Translations under genes and position numbers: made by a program
The notes under the pieces: model-generated
The model's input: only the letters and a program-made list of their open reading frames with translations
The model's database searches: none
What the model was told of the DNA's origin: nothing
NCBI GenBank assembly: GCA_963818985.1
Contig: CAWFUJ010000008.1
Location: forward strand, 124,001 to 188,000
Direction of reading: 5' to 3'
Source of the DNA: JAFEDN01 sp963818985
GTDB lineage: Bacteria; Pseudomonadota; Gammaproteobacteria; Coxiellales; Coxiellaceae
Length of the DNA stretch: 64,000 nucleotides
Part shown: piece by piece, positions 16,350-24,224 of the stretch
Numbering within the stretch: position 1 is the first letter of the stretch
Layout of the letters: the number at the start of each line of letters is the position of its first letter

Positions 16350-17291
16350 TTAAGTTAAATTTAAAACTTGTTCCCATTCATCAAGGACTGTGGAGACGTC
16401 AGCCACTATTCCATAATCTGCGATCTGAAAAATCGGAGCGTCTGGATCTCTATTAATGGCGACGATAATTTTACTTTCTTTCATACCTGCTAAATGTTGA
16501 ATTGCACCAGAAATTCCCACTGCAATATATAATTTAGGTGCAACTATTTTACCAGTTTGGCCCACTTGCCAATCATTGGGAGCAAATCCTGCATCAACTG
16601 CTGCGCGAGATGCAGCTAAGGCGGCGTGAATGCGATCGGCTATGAGCGCTAAGCGTTCAAAATTTTTTTGACTACCCAGCCCCCTGCCTCCAGCAATAAT
16701 AATTTCAGCTGCGCTTAAATCCGGTCGACTAGATTCTTGCTGGTCTTGGCGAATAAATTTTGATTGAGTTTGATTTACGGTAAAAACTATATTCACCACC
16801 GGTGCGATAATGCTTTCATCGGCAACAGCCGGGCTAAATGCAGAAGGGCGAACCGTAATGACTTGAATTGGTTCATAGTTACGGACCGTGGCAATCGCAT
16901 TTCCGGCATAAATAGGGCGCTTATAGGTATTAGCATTCACAATTTCGATTATATCACTGATCTGGCTCACATTAAGCAAGGCTGCAGCACGTGGCAATAA
17001 GTTTTTTCCAAAAGTGGTAGCCGGCGCTAAGATATATTGCATTTGCTGACTGACGTGAACAATCAAAGGCGCCCATGCTTCTGCCAATGAGTGTTGATAG
17101 CAAGGATTTTCAGCCACCAGAATTTCATTGATCCCGCTGATTGTTTGTAATTTTTCAACAATGGGTTGAAGGTCAACTCCTGCTACTAACACTTTTATCT
17201 CTTTGGCCAGTTGTTTGGCAGCAGTGATCGTACATAAGGTGCTAGAAGCTAATTGTAAATTATGATGTTCAGCAATTACTAAAACCGTCAT
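16350..17291 (-). CDS. etfA: Electron transfer flavoprotein alpha subunit
   Basis: FAD-binding subunit of ETF, which collects electrons from acyl-CoA dehydrogenases and passes them to ETF:ubiquinone oxidoreductase. 313 residues. The C-terminal FAD domain shows IIAGGRGLGS, VGQTGKIVAPKLYIAVGISGAIQHLAGM and AINRDPDAPIFQIADYGIV, all typical. The start ATG overlaps the etfB stop (ATGA, 17288-17291), so the two subunits are translationally coupled. Functionally it belongs with the divergent ETF-QO gene at 18217 and the acyl-CoA genes at the left end of the window. Confidence 0.97.
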   Translation of the reverse strand: MTVLVIAEHHNLQLASSTLCTITAAKQLAKEIKVLVAGVDLQPIVEKLQTISGINEILVAENPCYQHSLAEAWAPLIVHVSQQMQYILAPATTFGKNLLPRAAALLNVSQISDIIEIVNANTYKRPIYAGNAIATVRNYEPIQVITVRPSAFSPAVADESIIAPVVNIVFTVNQTQSKFIRQDQQESSRPDLSAAEIIIAGGRGLGSQKNFERLALIADRIHAALAASRAAVDAGFAPNDWQVGQTGKIVAPKLYIAVGISGAIQHLAGMKESKIIVAINRDPDAPIFQIADYGIVADVSTVLDEWEQVLNLT

Positions 17292-18043
17292 TGAATCTCT
17301 ACCTTATCTTTAAGTTTATTCATTAATTCTTTAATATTATTTATTTTTTCACCAGATTTTCTAACTGCAGGTGAAGCGATATTAATGATTTCTGTCCGAG
17401 GTTTTATCGTTAAATTCAGCTGGGTTATATCAATGGTCTGTAATGGTTTTTGTTTGGCACGCATAATATTGGGTAGACTGGCGTATCTTGGCTGATTCAA
17501 ACGCAAATCGGTGGTCATGACGGCGGGTAAATTGACTTGAAGAATTTCTATCCCTAAATCTACTTCCCTAGAAACCAGTGCTTGATTTTTTTCAATTATT
17601 AATTTCGAACTAAATGTCGCTTGAGGCCAATCTAATAATCCGGCGAGCATCTGCCCTGTTTGATTGCAATCATCATCGATCGCTTGTTTGCCTAAAATAA
17701 CTAATTGTGGATTTTCTTGCCCAACAATTTTTTGTAATATTTGGGCAACATAAAAAGGCTCTAATAATTGTTCAGTTAATACCAATATGGCCCGGTCTGC
17801 ACCTAATGCTAAAGCAGCACGCAATGTTTCTTGGGTTTGACTGTTACCTATTGAGACCACCACAACTTCGCCGGCTATATTTTTTTCTTTTAATCTCAGC
17901 GCTTCTTCAATAGCAATTTCATCAAAAGGATTGATAGACATTTTAACGTGATCAGTTTCTACACCCGAGCCATCCGTTTTAACACGAATTTTCACGTTAA
18001 AATCAACAACCCGTTTAGCAGCGACCAGAACTTTCAAGCACAC
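17288..18043 (-). CDS. etfB: Electron transfer flavoprotein beta subunit
   Basis: AMP-binding beta subunit of ETF. 251 residues, with KVLVAAKRVVDFNVKIRV at the start, NPFDEIAIEEALRLKE and the ALALGADRAILV and LVILGKQAIDDDCNQTGQMLAGLL motifs (the last is the ETF beta signature region). The GTG at 18043 gives the longest frame; family alignment would fit a start at the in-frame TTG two codons later (18037, MKVLVAAKRVVD), which also has better spacing to AGGAG. It overlaps etfA by 4 bp. The 173-bp space to the ETF-QO gene holds a family B hairpin. Confidence 0.96.
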   Translation of the reverse strand: MCLKVLVAAKRVVDFNVKIRVKTDGSGVETDHVKMSINPFDEIAIEEALRLKEKNIAGEVVVVSIGNSQTQETLRAALALGADRAILVLTEQLLEPFYVAQILQKIVGQENPQLVILGKQAIDDDCNQTGQMLAGLLDWPQATFSSKLIIEKNQALVSREVDLGIEILQVNLPAVMTTDLRLNQPRYASLPNIMRAKQKPLQTIDITQLNLTIKPRTEIINIASPAVRKSGEKINNIKELMNKLKDKVEIQ

Positions 18044-18126
18044 TCTCTCCTATAGTTTGGCACTCATCTTGACCGCAATTTATAAAAAGGTCAATATTAA
18101 AATATGTTACAAATTAAGTGAGACCC

Positions 18127-18169
18127 ACTCCGTCAATATTTCCCTGGCGACGGAGAATATTGACGGAGT
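18127..18169. repeat. Family B palindromic element, short copy
   Basis: ACTCCGTCAATATT (18127-18140) and its exact complement AATATTGACGGAGT (18156-18169) around TCCCTGGCGACGGAG. It shares GTCAATATT and the CCTGGCG core with the copies at 2730-4193 and 32671-32784. It lies between the divergent etfB and ETF-QO genes, just upstream of the ETF-QO ribosome-binding site, so it would be in that mRNA leader if the promoter is further left. Confidence 0.75.
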
Positions 18170-18216
18170 TGAGTTTAAGGAAGATATATAGAATTACTTG
18201 CGATCCTGGAGAGGAT

Positions 18217-19848
18217 ATGATTACCCGTGAAAAAATGGATTTTGATGTTTTAATCGTGGGCGCTGGACCAGCAGGATTAAGCGCAGCAATTAGGTTGGGT
18301 CAACTCAATCGAGGGCGGTCAAACCCACTGTCGGTATGTATCATTGATAAAGGTGCTTATGTCGGAGCACACATACTTTCAGGTGCAATTTTAGAACCCA
18401 GCAGTTTAAATCAATTAATTCCAGATTGGCAGCAAAAAGGCGCCCCAGTGCACACCGAAGTCTGTGAAGAACAATTTTTAATTTTATCTAAAAACCGCAG
18501 TTTTTCCCTACCCTTACCCAAGCTTTTACGCAATAAAAAAAACTACATTATTAGTCTTGAATTACTTTGTCAGTGGTTATCTACTCAAGCTGAAGAATTG
18601 GGAATCCATATTTTCCCGGGTTTTGCTGGCAAAAAGATGTTATATGATGAGCAAGGCGCGGTTATTGGCGTGCAAACCAGTGATAAAGGGTTAAATAGCC
18701 AAAACGAGCCTGGGCCGACTTTTCAGCCTGGCATTGAATTGTATGCAAAGCACACTATGTTAGCTGAAGGTTGCCGAGGTTCATTAAGCGAACAAGTCAT
18801 GAGACAATTCAATTTGCGTGCTGAATGTGACTTTCAATCATATGGCTTGGGCGTTAAGGAAATTTGGGAGGTCGATTCACCTGAATTTCAATTAGGCCGC
18901 GTCGTTCATACCATGGGGTGGCCATTGGATTCTTCCACTTATGGCGGCGGCTTTATTTATCATAGTGATCAACAGCTCGTAACCATAGGGATGATTATCG
19001 GTTTAGACTATAAAAATCCATACTTAGATCCATTCCAAGAACTTCAACGTTTTAAAACTCATCCTAAAATTCGTCAATTGCTAATAAATGGCCGTTGCAT
19101 TGGTTACGGCGCGCGGTCATTAAATGAAGGCGGCTGGCAAGCCATCCCCAAATTAATTTTTCCAGGCGGGCTATTGGTCGGTTGTGCCTCTGGTTTTTTA
19201 AACATGGGAAAATTAAAAGGTACTCACAATGCCATGCATTCGGGAATGATAGCGGCGGAATCCATTCATCAAGCTGAAAACATTGAAATTCAGCAGCCTT
19301 TGCAATTATATCAGCAAAAAATCGCAAGCTCCGACATTCAAAAGGAATTATATCAAGTGCGAAATCTACGACCTGGATTTCATGCAGGACTTTGGTTAGG
19401 ATTAGCCAATGCCGCTATCGATCAATATCTGTTTCGTGGTCACGCTCCGTGGACTTGGCGCTTTCATCAACCAGATAATACTCAACTAAATTTGGCTAAA
19501 AACTCGGTAAAAATTCAATACCCTCCGGCTGATGGAGTGTTGACCTTTGATAAATTATCCCAAGTTTTTCTATCAGCGACCCAGCATCGAGAGTCAGAGC
19601 CTTGTCATCTTGTCCTTAAAGATCCCTCACTGGCTTTACAGGTTAACTTAAAAGAATTCGATGCCCCTGAACAACGTTATTGCCCCGCCGCCGTGTATGA
19701 AATTGTCGCTGTCAATGGCCAAACCCACCTGCAAATCAATGCAGCCAATTGTTTGCATTGTAAGGCCTGTGATATTAAAGATCCCCTTCAAAACATAGTC
19801 TGGACGGTCCCTGAAGGAGGTGACGGCCCTAATTATGTGGCTATGTAA
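18217..19848 (+). CDS. etfD: Electron transfer flavoprotein:ubiquinone oxidoreductase
   Basis: Membrane-associated FAD/4Fe-4S enzyme that oxidises reduced ETF and reduces ubiquinone. 543 residues. FAD-binding FDVLIVGAGPAGLSAAIRL at the N-terminus, LYAKHTMLAEGCRGSLSEQ, and GCASGFLNMGKLKGTHNAM are characteristic. The C-terminal ferredoxin-like part has the cluster cysteines in RYCPAAVYE and NCLHCKACDIKDP. I start at the ATG at 18217 (MITREKMDFDVLIVG), preceded by GGAGAGGA; an extended frame from a GTG at 18118 would run through the family B hairpin and has no homologous N-terminus. Divergent from etfBA, with which it forms one electron pathway. Confidence 0.96.
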   Translation: MITREKMDFDVLIVGAGPAGLSAAIRLGQLNRGRSNPLSVCIIDKGAYVGAHILSGAILEPSSLNQLIPDWQQKGAPVHTEVCEEQFLILSKNRSFSLPLPKLLRNKKNYIISLELLCQWLSTQAEELGIHIFPGFAGKKMLYDEQGAVIGVQTSDKGLNSQNEPGPTFQPGIELYAKHTMLAEGCRGSLSEQVMRQFNLRAECDFQSYGLGVKEIWEVDSPEFQLGRVVHTMGWPLDSSTYGGGFIYHSDQQLVTIGMIIGLDYKNPYLDPFQELQRFKTHPKIRQLLINGRCIGYGARSLNEGGWQAIPKLIFPGGLLVGCASGFLNMGKLKGTHNAMHSGMIAAESIHQAENIEIQQPLQLYQQKIASSDIQKELYQVRNLRPGFHAGLWLGLANAAIDQYLFRGHAPWTWRFHQPDNTQLNLAKNSVKIQYPPADGVLTFDKLSQVFLSATQHRESEPCHLVLKDPSLALQVNLKEFDAPEQRYCPAAVYEIVAVNGQTHLQINAANCLHCKACDIKDPLQNIVWTVPEGGDGPNYVAM

Positions 19849-19980
19849 CTACCCTACCTCTCAGGAACTACAGGAAGTGAGATGCTTTGATTTCTCAGAA
19901 GTAATCTAAGTTATTAAAAATATATATAATTTCCAATCTGGCTAAAAATTGACCTATAATTATGCATAAGGGGAATAATT

Positions 19981-20271
19981 ATGAAAAAATTAAAAGAGAA
20001 GCTCCGAAATTTATATTCTGTTCATGATCAATACGATAAATCGATAGCTCTTATTTTAGCTAAAAGCACACAAGAAGCTAAGAAAATTTGGTATGATACC
20101 GATAATCATGAGTTAATATTTATCACTAAGAATCAAGTACAAAAGGTTCATTTTAAAGAAATTAAAAAAGCTTTTGTGCCCAGCAAGCTGAGTGAGTTAT
20201 TATCAGAAAAACGTATTACCCCAAGAAAGTCCTTGTTATGTACAAAACTTGCCCGCTATTATATTTTATAA
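19981..20271 (+). CDS. Hypothetical protein, 96 aa
   Basis: I do not recognise this protein. It is small, very lysine-rich and basic, with no signal peptide and no membrane segment. It reads as a compact alpha/beta protein (an SIALILAKSTQEAKKIWYD stretch, then beta-like HELIFITKNQVQKVHF). The ATG has AAGGGG eight bases upstream, and a TATAAT sits at 19955-19960, giving a short leader. Base composition is clearly more AT-rich than the neighbouring metabolic genes. It precedes another orphan gene by 74 bp in the same direction; the two may be an acquired pair. Confidence 0.6.
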   Translation: MKKLKEKLRNLYSVHDQYDKSIALILAKSTQEAKKIWYDTDNHELIFITKNQVQKVHFKEIKKAFVPSKLSELLSEKRITPRKSLLCTKLARYYIL

Positions 20272-20345
20272 GAAATTCTTAATAAAACTCTATTAGAATT
20301 ATATATTCTGAACCAACTTAATAATTTAACTATGGGAAAATATTA

Positions 20346-20912
20346 ATGAAATCTTTAACAGACGCAAGGGATTTGATAGCAGATCTAGAAAAAAAGCACC
20401 AACCACAGCAGGAATTGGCACGAAGATGGCCCTCCCTCTCTTTGGATGAACGTAATATTTTCTTAACCGCTGTGGAAGAACGCAAAACTATCAAGACCCT
20501 CACTACTCGATGGACGCCTCACCTAAAAACCTATATTCAGAATACCACAGAGGCATTTTTCGCAGTGCGAATCTTGGGCTATGGGGCAAGAGAGGTCAAT
20601 ATTAAGCGTGCCTCAGAACTTTATAAATATTTAATTTGGTTTGCCAGCTTTCATTCTTTGCATGAAGCTTATGATAAGGTACTGTGGTCTGCCCCAGAAA
20701 AAATCACTAATGGTAAATATAGTAAAATTTACCTTCCGCTTTTTAATGATTTCTTGGCTGCGGAGAAAAAGCCAGAAAGGATTGAAAATTATATTTCTGG
20801 AACACTATCATTTTTCCCTAAGGTTATATCTACCATAGTGCTTGATTATGTAAATATTACCCCATTCACTGTTCATGATCAGGATACAGATCAAGTGCCA
20901 AGACTTAAGTAA
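20346..20912 (+). CDS. Hypothetical protein, 188 aa, possible host-directed protein
   Basis: Not recognised. No signal peptide or membrane helix; predicted mostly helical. The N-terminal 50 residues are charged. The C-terminal segment SFFPKVISTIVLDYVN resembles the LP-x-x-I-x-x-I-L-x-Y pattern seen in F-box and similar short helices of effector proteins, a weak likeness only. It ends one base from the convergent IscU-like gene at 20914, leaving no room for a terminator. AT-rich composition and lack of known relatives by eye fit the other orphan genes in the window. Confidence 0.6.
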   Translation: MKSLTDARDLIADLEKKHQPQQELARRWPSLSLDERNIFLTAVEERKTIKTLTTRWTPHLKTYIQNTTEAFFAVRILGYGAREVNIKRASELYKYLIWFASFHSLHEAYDKVLWSAPEKITNGKYSKIYLPLFNDFLAAEKKPERIENYISGTLSFFPKVISTIVLDYVNITPFTVHDQDTDQVPRLK

Positions 20913-20913
20913 T

Positions 20914-21285
20914 TTAACCCATACAGTTAAGCTGCCTAACCGCCATCATCATCAGATTGGCAATATGAATGTTTAAATCAGTCAATCCTAACTCTTGCAG
21001 AATCAACTGAGGGTTTAATAGCGCTATCTCCTGGTGAGATTTTCCTTCTAACCATCCGCAAATAAACTCAGCAGCGGCAATCAAAGTCACTGAACTTGCG
21101 GCTTGAAATTTAGCAATTTTTACTCGGTTTTGGTGAAAATGCACATATAAATCGATCACTTCTTCATTTTGTGGATGACCCACGCGCACATATTGCACGT
21201 ATGGGTTGGTCGTATCCAATTGCCCCGCATGCTGACGATGATGAAAATAATGGAGTAAGGGAGCTGGATATTTCATAAATTCCAT
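20914..21285 (-). CDS. IscU/NifU-N-like protein lacking cluster-ligand cysteines
   Basis: 123 residues that align by eye over their whole length with the IscU scaffold for Fe-S cluster assembly. The three ligand cysteines are all replaced: the GAPACGD position reads GHPQNEE (Asn40 for Cys), the second reads FQAASSV (Ser65 for Cys), and the KIHCS position reads NIHIA (Ile108 for Cys, with His107 kept). The two cysteines present (76 and 121) are elsewhere. It therefore cannot bind a cluster in the usual way and may be a regulator or sulfur-transfer partner. It overlaps the end of the cysteine desulfurase gene by 13 bp, so the pair is probably translationally coupled. Confidence 0.72.
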   Translation of the reverse strand: MEFMKYPAPLLHYFHHRQHAGQLDTTNPYVQYVRVGHPQNEEVIDLYVHFHQNRVKIAKFQAASSVTLIAAAEFICGWLEGKSHQEIALLNPQLILQELGLTDLNIHIANLMMMAVRQLNCMG

Positions 21286-22433
21286 ATCGGCGACAATTCA
21301 CGTAGATTATAGACTTTTTCTTTTACTTCACTGAGCGCAAAATCTATATCAGCCAGAGTGGTAAACCGTCCAAGACTAAAGCGCAATGCCGATTGTGCAC
21401 GTTGCCGGTCAAACCCCATGGCAGTTAATACGTGAGAGGGAGTAGTATGCGCGGAATGGCAAGCTGAGCCTGAAGATAAAGCCAAATAGTTGAGACTTAA
21501 TAATAAAGTTTCAGCATTGACGCCTCCAATACTGACATTAACACAATGCGGGATTCGTTGAACTAAATCACCATTGAGTTCAACTCCCTTCAATGAGAGC
21601 AAACCATTTAACAATTGTTTTCCTAAATTTTCAGCATGAAAGTAATCGAGTTGCTGATGTTGTTTGGCCAAGGAAAAAGCTTCCCCCATCCCGACAATTT
21701 GATGAGTTGCCAAGGTACCTGATCGCAAACCATGCTCTTGTTCGCCTCCATGGATCTGTGGCTCCAATCTAATGCGTGGGTTTCGCCGAACGAATAACGC
21801 GCCAATCCCTTTAGGCCCATATACTTTATGAGCGGAAAAAGATAACAAATCAACAGGTATAGATTGCACGTCAATCACAATTCGACCTGCTGCTTGAGCG
21901 GCATCGACATGCAAAATAATCCCATTTCGCCGAGTTATTTCCGCAATGCGAGCAATATTTTGTATGACACCGGTTTCGCTGTTAACCCACATAATGGAAG
22001 CTAAAATAGTATCGGGACGAATGGCGCTGGTAAATTGATTTAAATCTAATAACCCATTGGCCAAAGGTTTTAAATAAGTAATTGAAAACCCTTGTTTCTC
22101 TAAATAATGACAGGTGTTAAGCACAGCTTTATGTTCGTTGAGCATGGTGATGATATGTTTGCCTTTACGTTGGTAAAAGTTCGCGGCACCTTTTAAAGCT
22201 AAATTAACGGCTTCAGTTGCGCCCGATGTCCAAACAATTTCTCGTGAGTCAGCTTGAATTAACTCAGCGACCTGTTGTCGAGCGGCCTCAATTAATTCTG
22301 CGGCTTGCCATCCAAATGGATGGCTTTGGGAGGCAGGGTTGCCAAAACAAAATGGCGAATTGAGACATTGAACCATTTTGTCAAGAACCCGAGGGTCAAT
22401 TGGAGTACTAGCCATATAATCTAAATAGCGCAT
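21273..22433 (-). CDS. Cysteine desulfurase (NifS/IscS family)
   Basis: PLP enzyme that takes sulfur from cysteine and hands it on as persulfide. 386 residues. N-terminal RYLDYMASTPIDPRVLDKM, the substrate/PLP His101 in NEHKAV, HVDAAQAAGR (Asp177), the PLP lysine in SFSAHKVYGPKGIGALF (Lys203) and the catalytic loop SSGSACHSAHTTPS with Cys325 are all present, placing it in the class I (IscS/NifS) group. It is not surrounded by iscR, iscA, hscBA or fdx. Its only partner is the ligand-less IscU-like protein that overlaps its 3' end. It could supply sulfur for tRNA thiolation (mnmA is at 31.6 kb) or clusters; which one is unknown. Confidence 0.93.
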   Translation of the reverse strand: MRYLDYMASTPIDPRVLDKMVQCLNSPFCFGNPASQSHPFGWQAAELIEAARQQVAELIQADSREIVWTSGATEAVNLALKGAANFYQRKGKHIITMLNEHKAVLNTCHYLEKQGFSITYLKPLANGLLDLNQFTSAIRPDTILASIMWVNSETGVIQNIARIAEITRRNGIILHVDAAQAAGRIVIDVQSIPVDLLSFSAHKVYGPKGIGALFVRRNPRIRLEPQIHGGEQEHGLRSGTLATHQIVGMGEAFSLAKQHQQLDYFHAENLGKQLLNGLLSLKGVELNGDLVQRIPHCVNVSIGGVNAETLLLSLNYLALSSGSACHSAHTTPSHVLTAMGFDRQRAQSALRFSLGRFTTLADIDFALSEVKEKVYNLRELSPIWNL

Positions 22434-22489
22434 TCTAATATTTCACTTTGTGGATAGGAACGTTTGCATGTATACCTCTGGCATTTATT

Positions 22490-23206
22490 TTATTCTAACA
22501 CTTTATTCATTGCCTTCAAAATTCCGCGTAAAATATTTATTTCGGTTGAATCGAGTTGCGCTCGATTGAATAATCGCTGTAAACGTCGCATTAATTTTTT
22601 AGGATGGGAGGGGTCTAGGCAACCTAGTTTTATCAAGGTAGATTGCAAATGCTGGTAAAAACCTATGATTTGTTCGTTGGGTGCTAACTGCCTGATCTCA
22701 ACCATGGCTTGCGGTCGTGCTGACAACCAGGCCATGCGTAATTCATAAGCGAAAACTTGTACTGCAGCTGCTAAATTTAACGAACTAAATTGTTCTTGGG
22801 CGGGGATATGCACGTGTTGATGGCAATAAGCCAATTCTTCATTGGTTAATCCTGAAGATTCACGACCAAATACGATCGCTACTTCTTGTTGAATTTGTTC
22901 TGAAATGACTTGTAAAGCGCATTGGCGTGCATCACATTCAGGCCATTCTAAGCGGCGAGCACGCGCGCTGCTGGCGTAAATAAACTCACAACCCGCTAAA
23001 GCACTCGGTAGATCTTGGGTGACTACAGCTTGTGCTAAAATATCATCGGCGCCAGCAGCACGGATAGTGGCTTTAAAATCAGGAAATTTTACGGGCGCTA
23101 CTAAATATAAACGAGACAATCCCATATTTTTCATCGCCCGAGCTGCCGCACCAATATTACCAGGATGACTGGGATTAACCAAAACTATACGGATTTTTTC
23201 AAACAT
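22490..23206 (-). CDS. trmJ: tRNA (cytidine/uridine-2'-O-)-methyltransferase TrmJ
   Basis: SPOUT methyltransferase that methylates the ribose of nucleotide 32 in tRNAs. 238 residues from the ATG at 23206 (MFEKIRIVLVNPSHPGNIGAAARAMKNMG), where the family starts; a longer frame from 23296 has no family match. SPOUT motifs: NPSHPGNIGAAARAMKNMG, VAIVFGRESSGLTNEEL and HIPAQEQFSSLNLAAAVQVF. The C-terminal helical extension (KKLMRRLQRLFNRAQL...) is also conserved. It is divergent from suhB with 115 bp between, the same arrangement as in E. coli. Confidence 0.96.
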   Translation of the reverse strand: MFEKIRIVLVNPSHPGNIGAAARAMKNMGLSRLYLVAPVKFPDFKATIRAAGADDILAQAVVTQDLPSALAGCEFIYASSARARRLEWPECDARQCALQVISEQIQQEVAIVFGRESSGLTNEELAYCHQHVHIPAQEQFSSLNLAAAVQVFAYELRMAWLSARPQAMVEIRQLAPNEQIIGFYQHLQSTLIKLGCLDPSHPKKLMRRLQRLFNRAQLDSTEINILRGILKAMNKVLE

Positions 23207-23321
23207 AGTAGAACCTTTAATCAATTTTTGGGATAAATACATTTCCAAGGGAACCGCCGTCTCTATAATATCATTAATAAAAATGATACTATCCACGATT
23301 CCTAAACATGGATAACTTTTT

Positions 23322-24113
23322 ATGCACCCGATGTTAACTATTGCTGTTCAGGCCGCTCGCCAAGCCAGCAAAACTTTGTTGCGATACATAGACCGACTAG
23401 ATAGTCTAGAAGTGAATATTAAAGCACGCAATGACTTAGTGAGTGAAGTTGATCGTCAATCCGAGCAGGAAATTATTCAAGTTATTCGTCGTGCCTATCC
23501 AAATCACGCTATTTTAGGTGAAGAAACCGGTTTTACCGAGTCAAAGGATGGCAGCAATTTTTGTTGGGTTATAGATCCTCTAGATGGTACAACTAATTAT
23601 CTTCATGGCATCCCCCACTTTGCGATTTCCATTGCGGTAAAAAGTTCGGAAAATATTGAGGTGGGTGTCATTTACGATCCAATTCGCAATGAGTTATTTT
23701 CAGCTGCCAGGGGCAAAGGTTCACATTTAAATGATCGACGTATGCGCATTAGCCCCAATAAAAAATTAGAAAACACGATTATTGGTACCGGCTTTCCCCC
23801 TAGTTCTCACACCGATAACGAAGCCAAACCTTATTTAAAACTATTCGAAACAATATTTCCCAAAGTAGGCGGCATTCGCCGTGCGGGCGCGGCAGCGTTA
23901 GATCTTGCCTATGTAGCCGCAGGCCGTTTTGATGGCTTTTGGGAGGCTTCATTGAAAGAATGGGATATGGCGGCCGGTGTTTTATTGGTACAAGAAGCTG
24001 GCGGCATGATGGGTGATTTTCGTGGTGAAAAAAATTATTTGCATAATGGCAATATCATTGCCGGTAACCCGAAAGTGTATAAAGAACTGTTAGAATTAAT
24101 TAATACCGTTTAG
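23322..24113 (+). CDS. suhB: Inositol-1-monophosphatase family protein SuhB
   Basis: Mg-dependent phosphatase of inositol monophosphate; in enterobacteria SuhB also takes part in rRNA transcription antitermination. 263 residues. Metal-site motifs: ILGEETG (Glu), WVIDPLDGTTNYLHGIP and EWDMAAGVLLVQEAGG, all intact. Divergent from trmJ. After the stop there are 111 bp with a degenerate family D hairpin and a TTTTTTCTCAG direct repeat before the protease-like orphan gene that converges on it. Confidence 0.96.
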   Translation: MHPMLTIAVQAARQASKTLLRYIDRLDSLEVNIKARNDLVSEVDRQSEQEIIQVIRRAYPNHAILGEETGFTESKDGSNFCWVIDPLDGTTNYLHGIPHFAISIAVKSSENIEVGVIYDPIRNELFSAARGKGSHLNDRRMRISPNKKLENTIIGTGFPPSSHTDNEAKPYLKLFETIFPKVGGIRRAGAAALDLAYVAAGRFDGFWEASLKEWDMAAGVLLVQEAGGMMGDFRGEKNYLHNGNIIAGNPKVYKELLELINTV

Positions 24114-24135
24114 GGTCTATCGACAATTCTTTCTA

Positions 24136-24170
24136 TTTTTTCTCAGTTTTTTGTGCCACACCTTTTTAGA
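24136..24170. repeat. Direct repeat left of the protease/PPxY gene
   Basis: TTTTTTCTCAGTTTTTTG, TGCCACA and CTTTTTAGA. The same order, with a few mismatches and one base less, recurs at 25895-25929 on the other side of the gene at 24225-25643. A family D-like CCTCTCGGAGGGAGAAG hairpin lies next to it at about 24184-24200. Confidence 0.6.
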
Positions 24171-24224
24171 AATCCACACCCTAGCCTCTCGGAGGGAGAA
24201 GTAGCTACCATAAATACTACTGAC

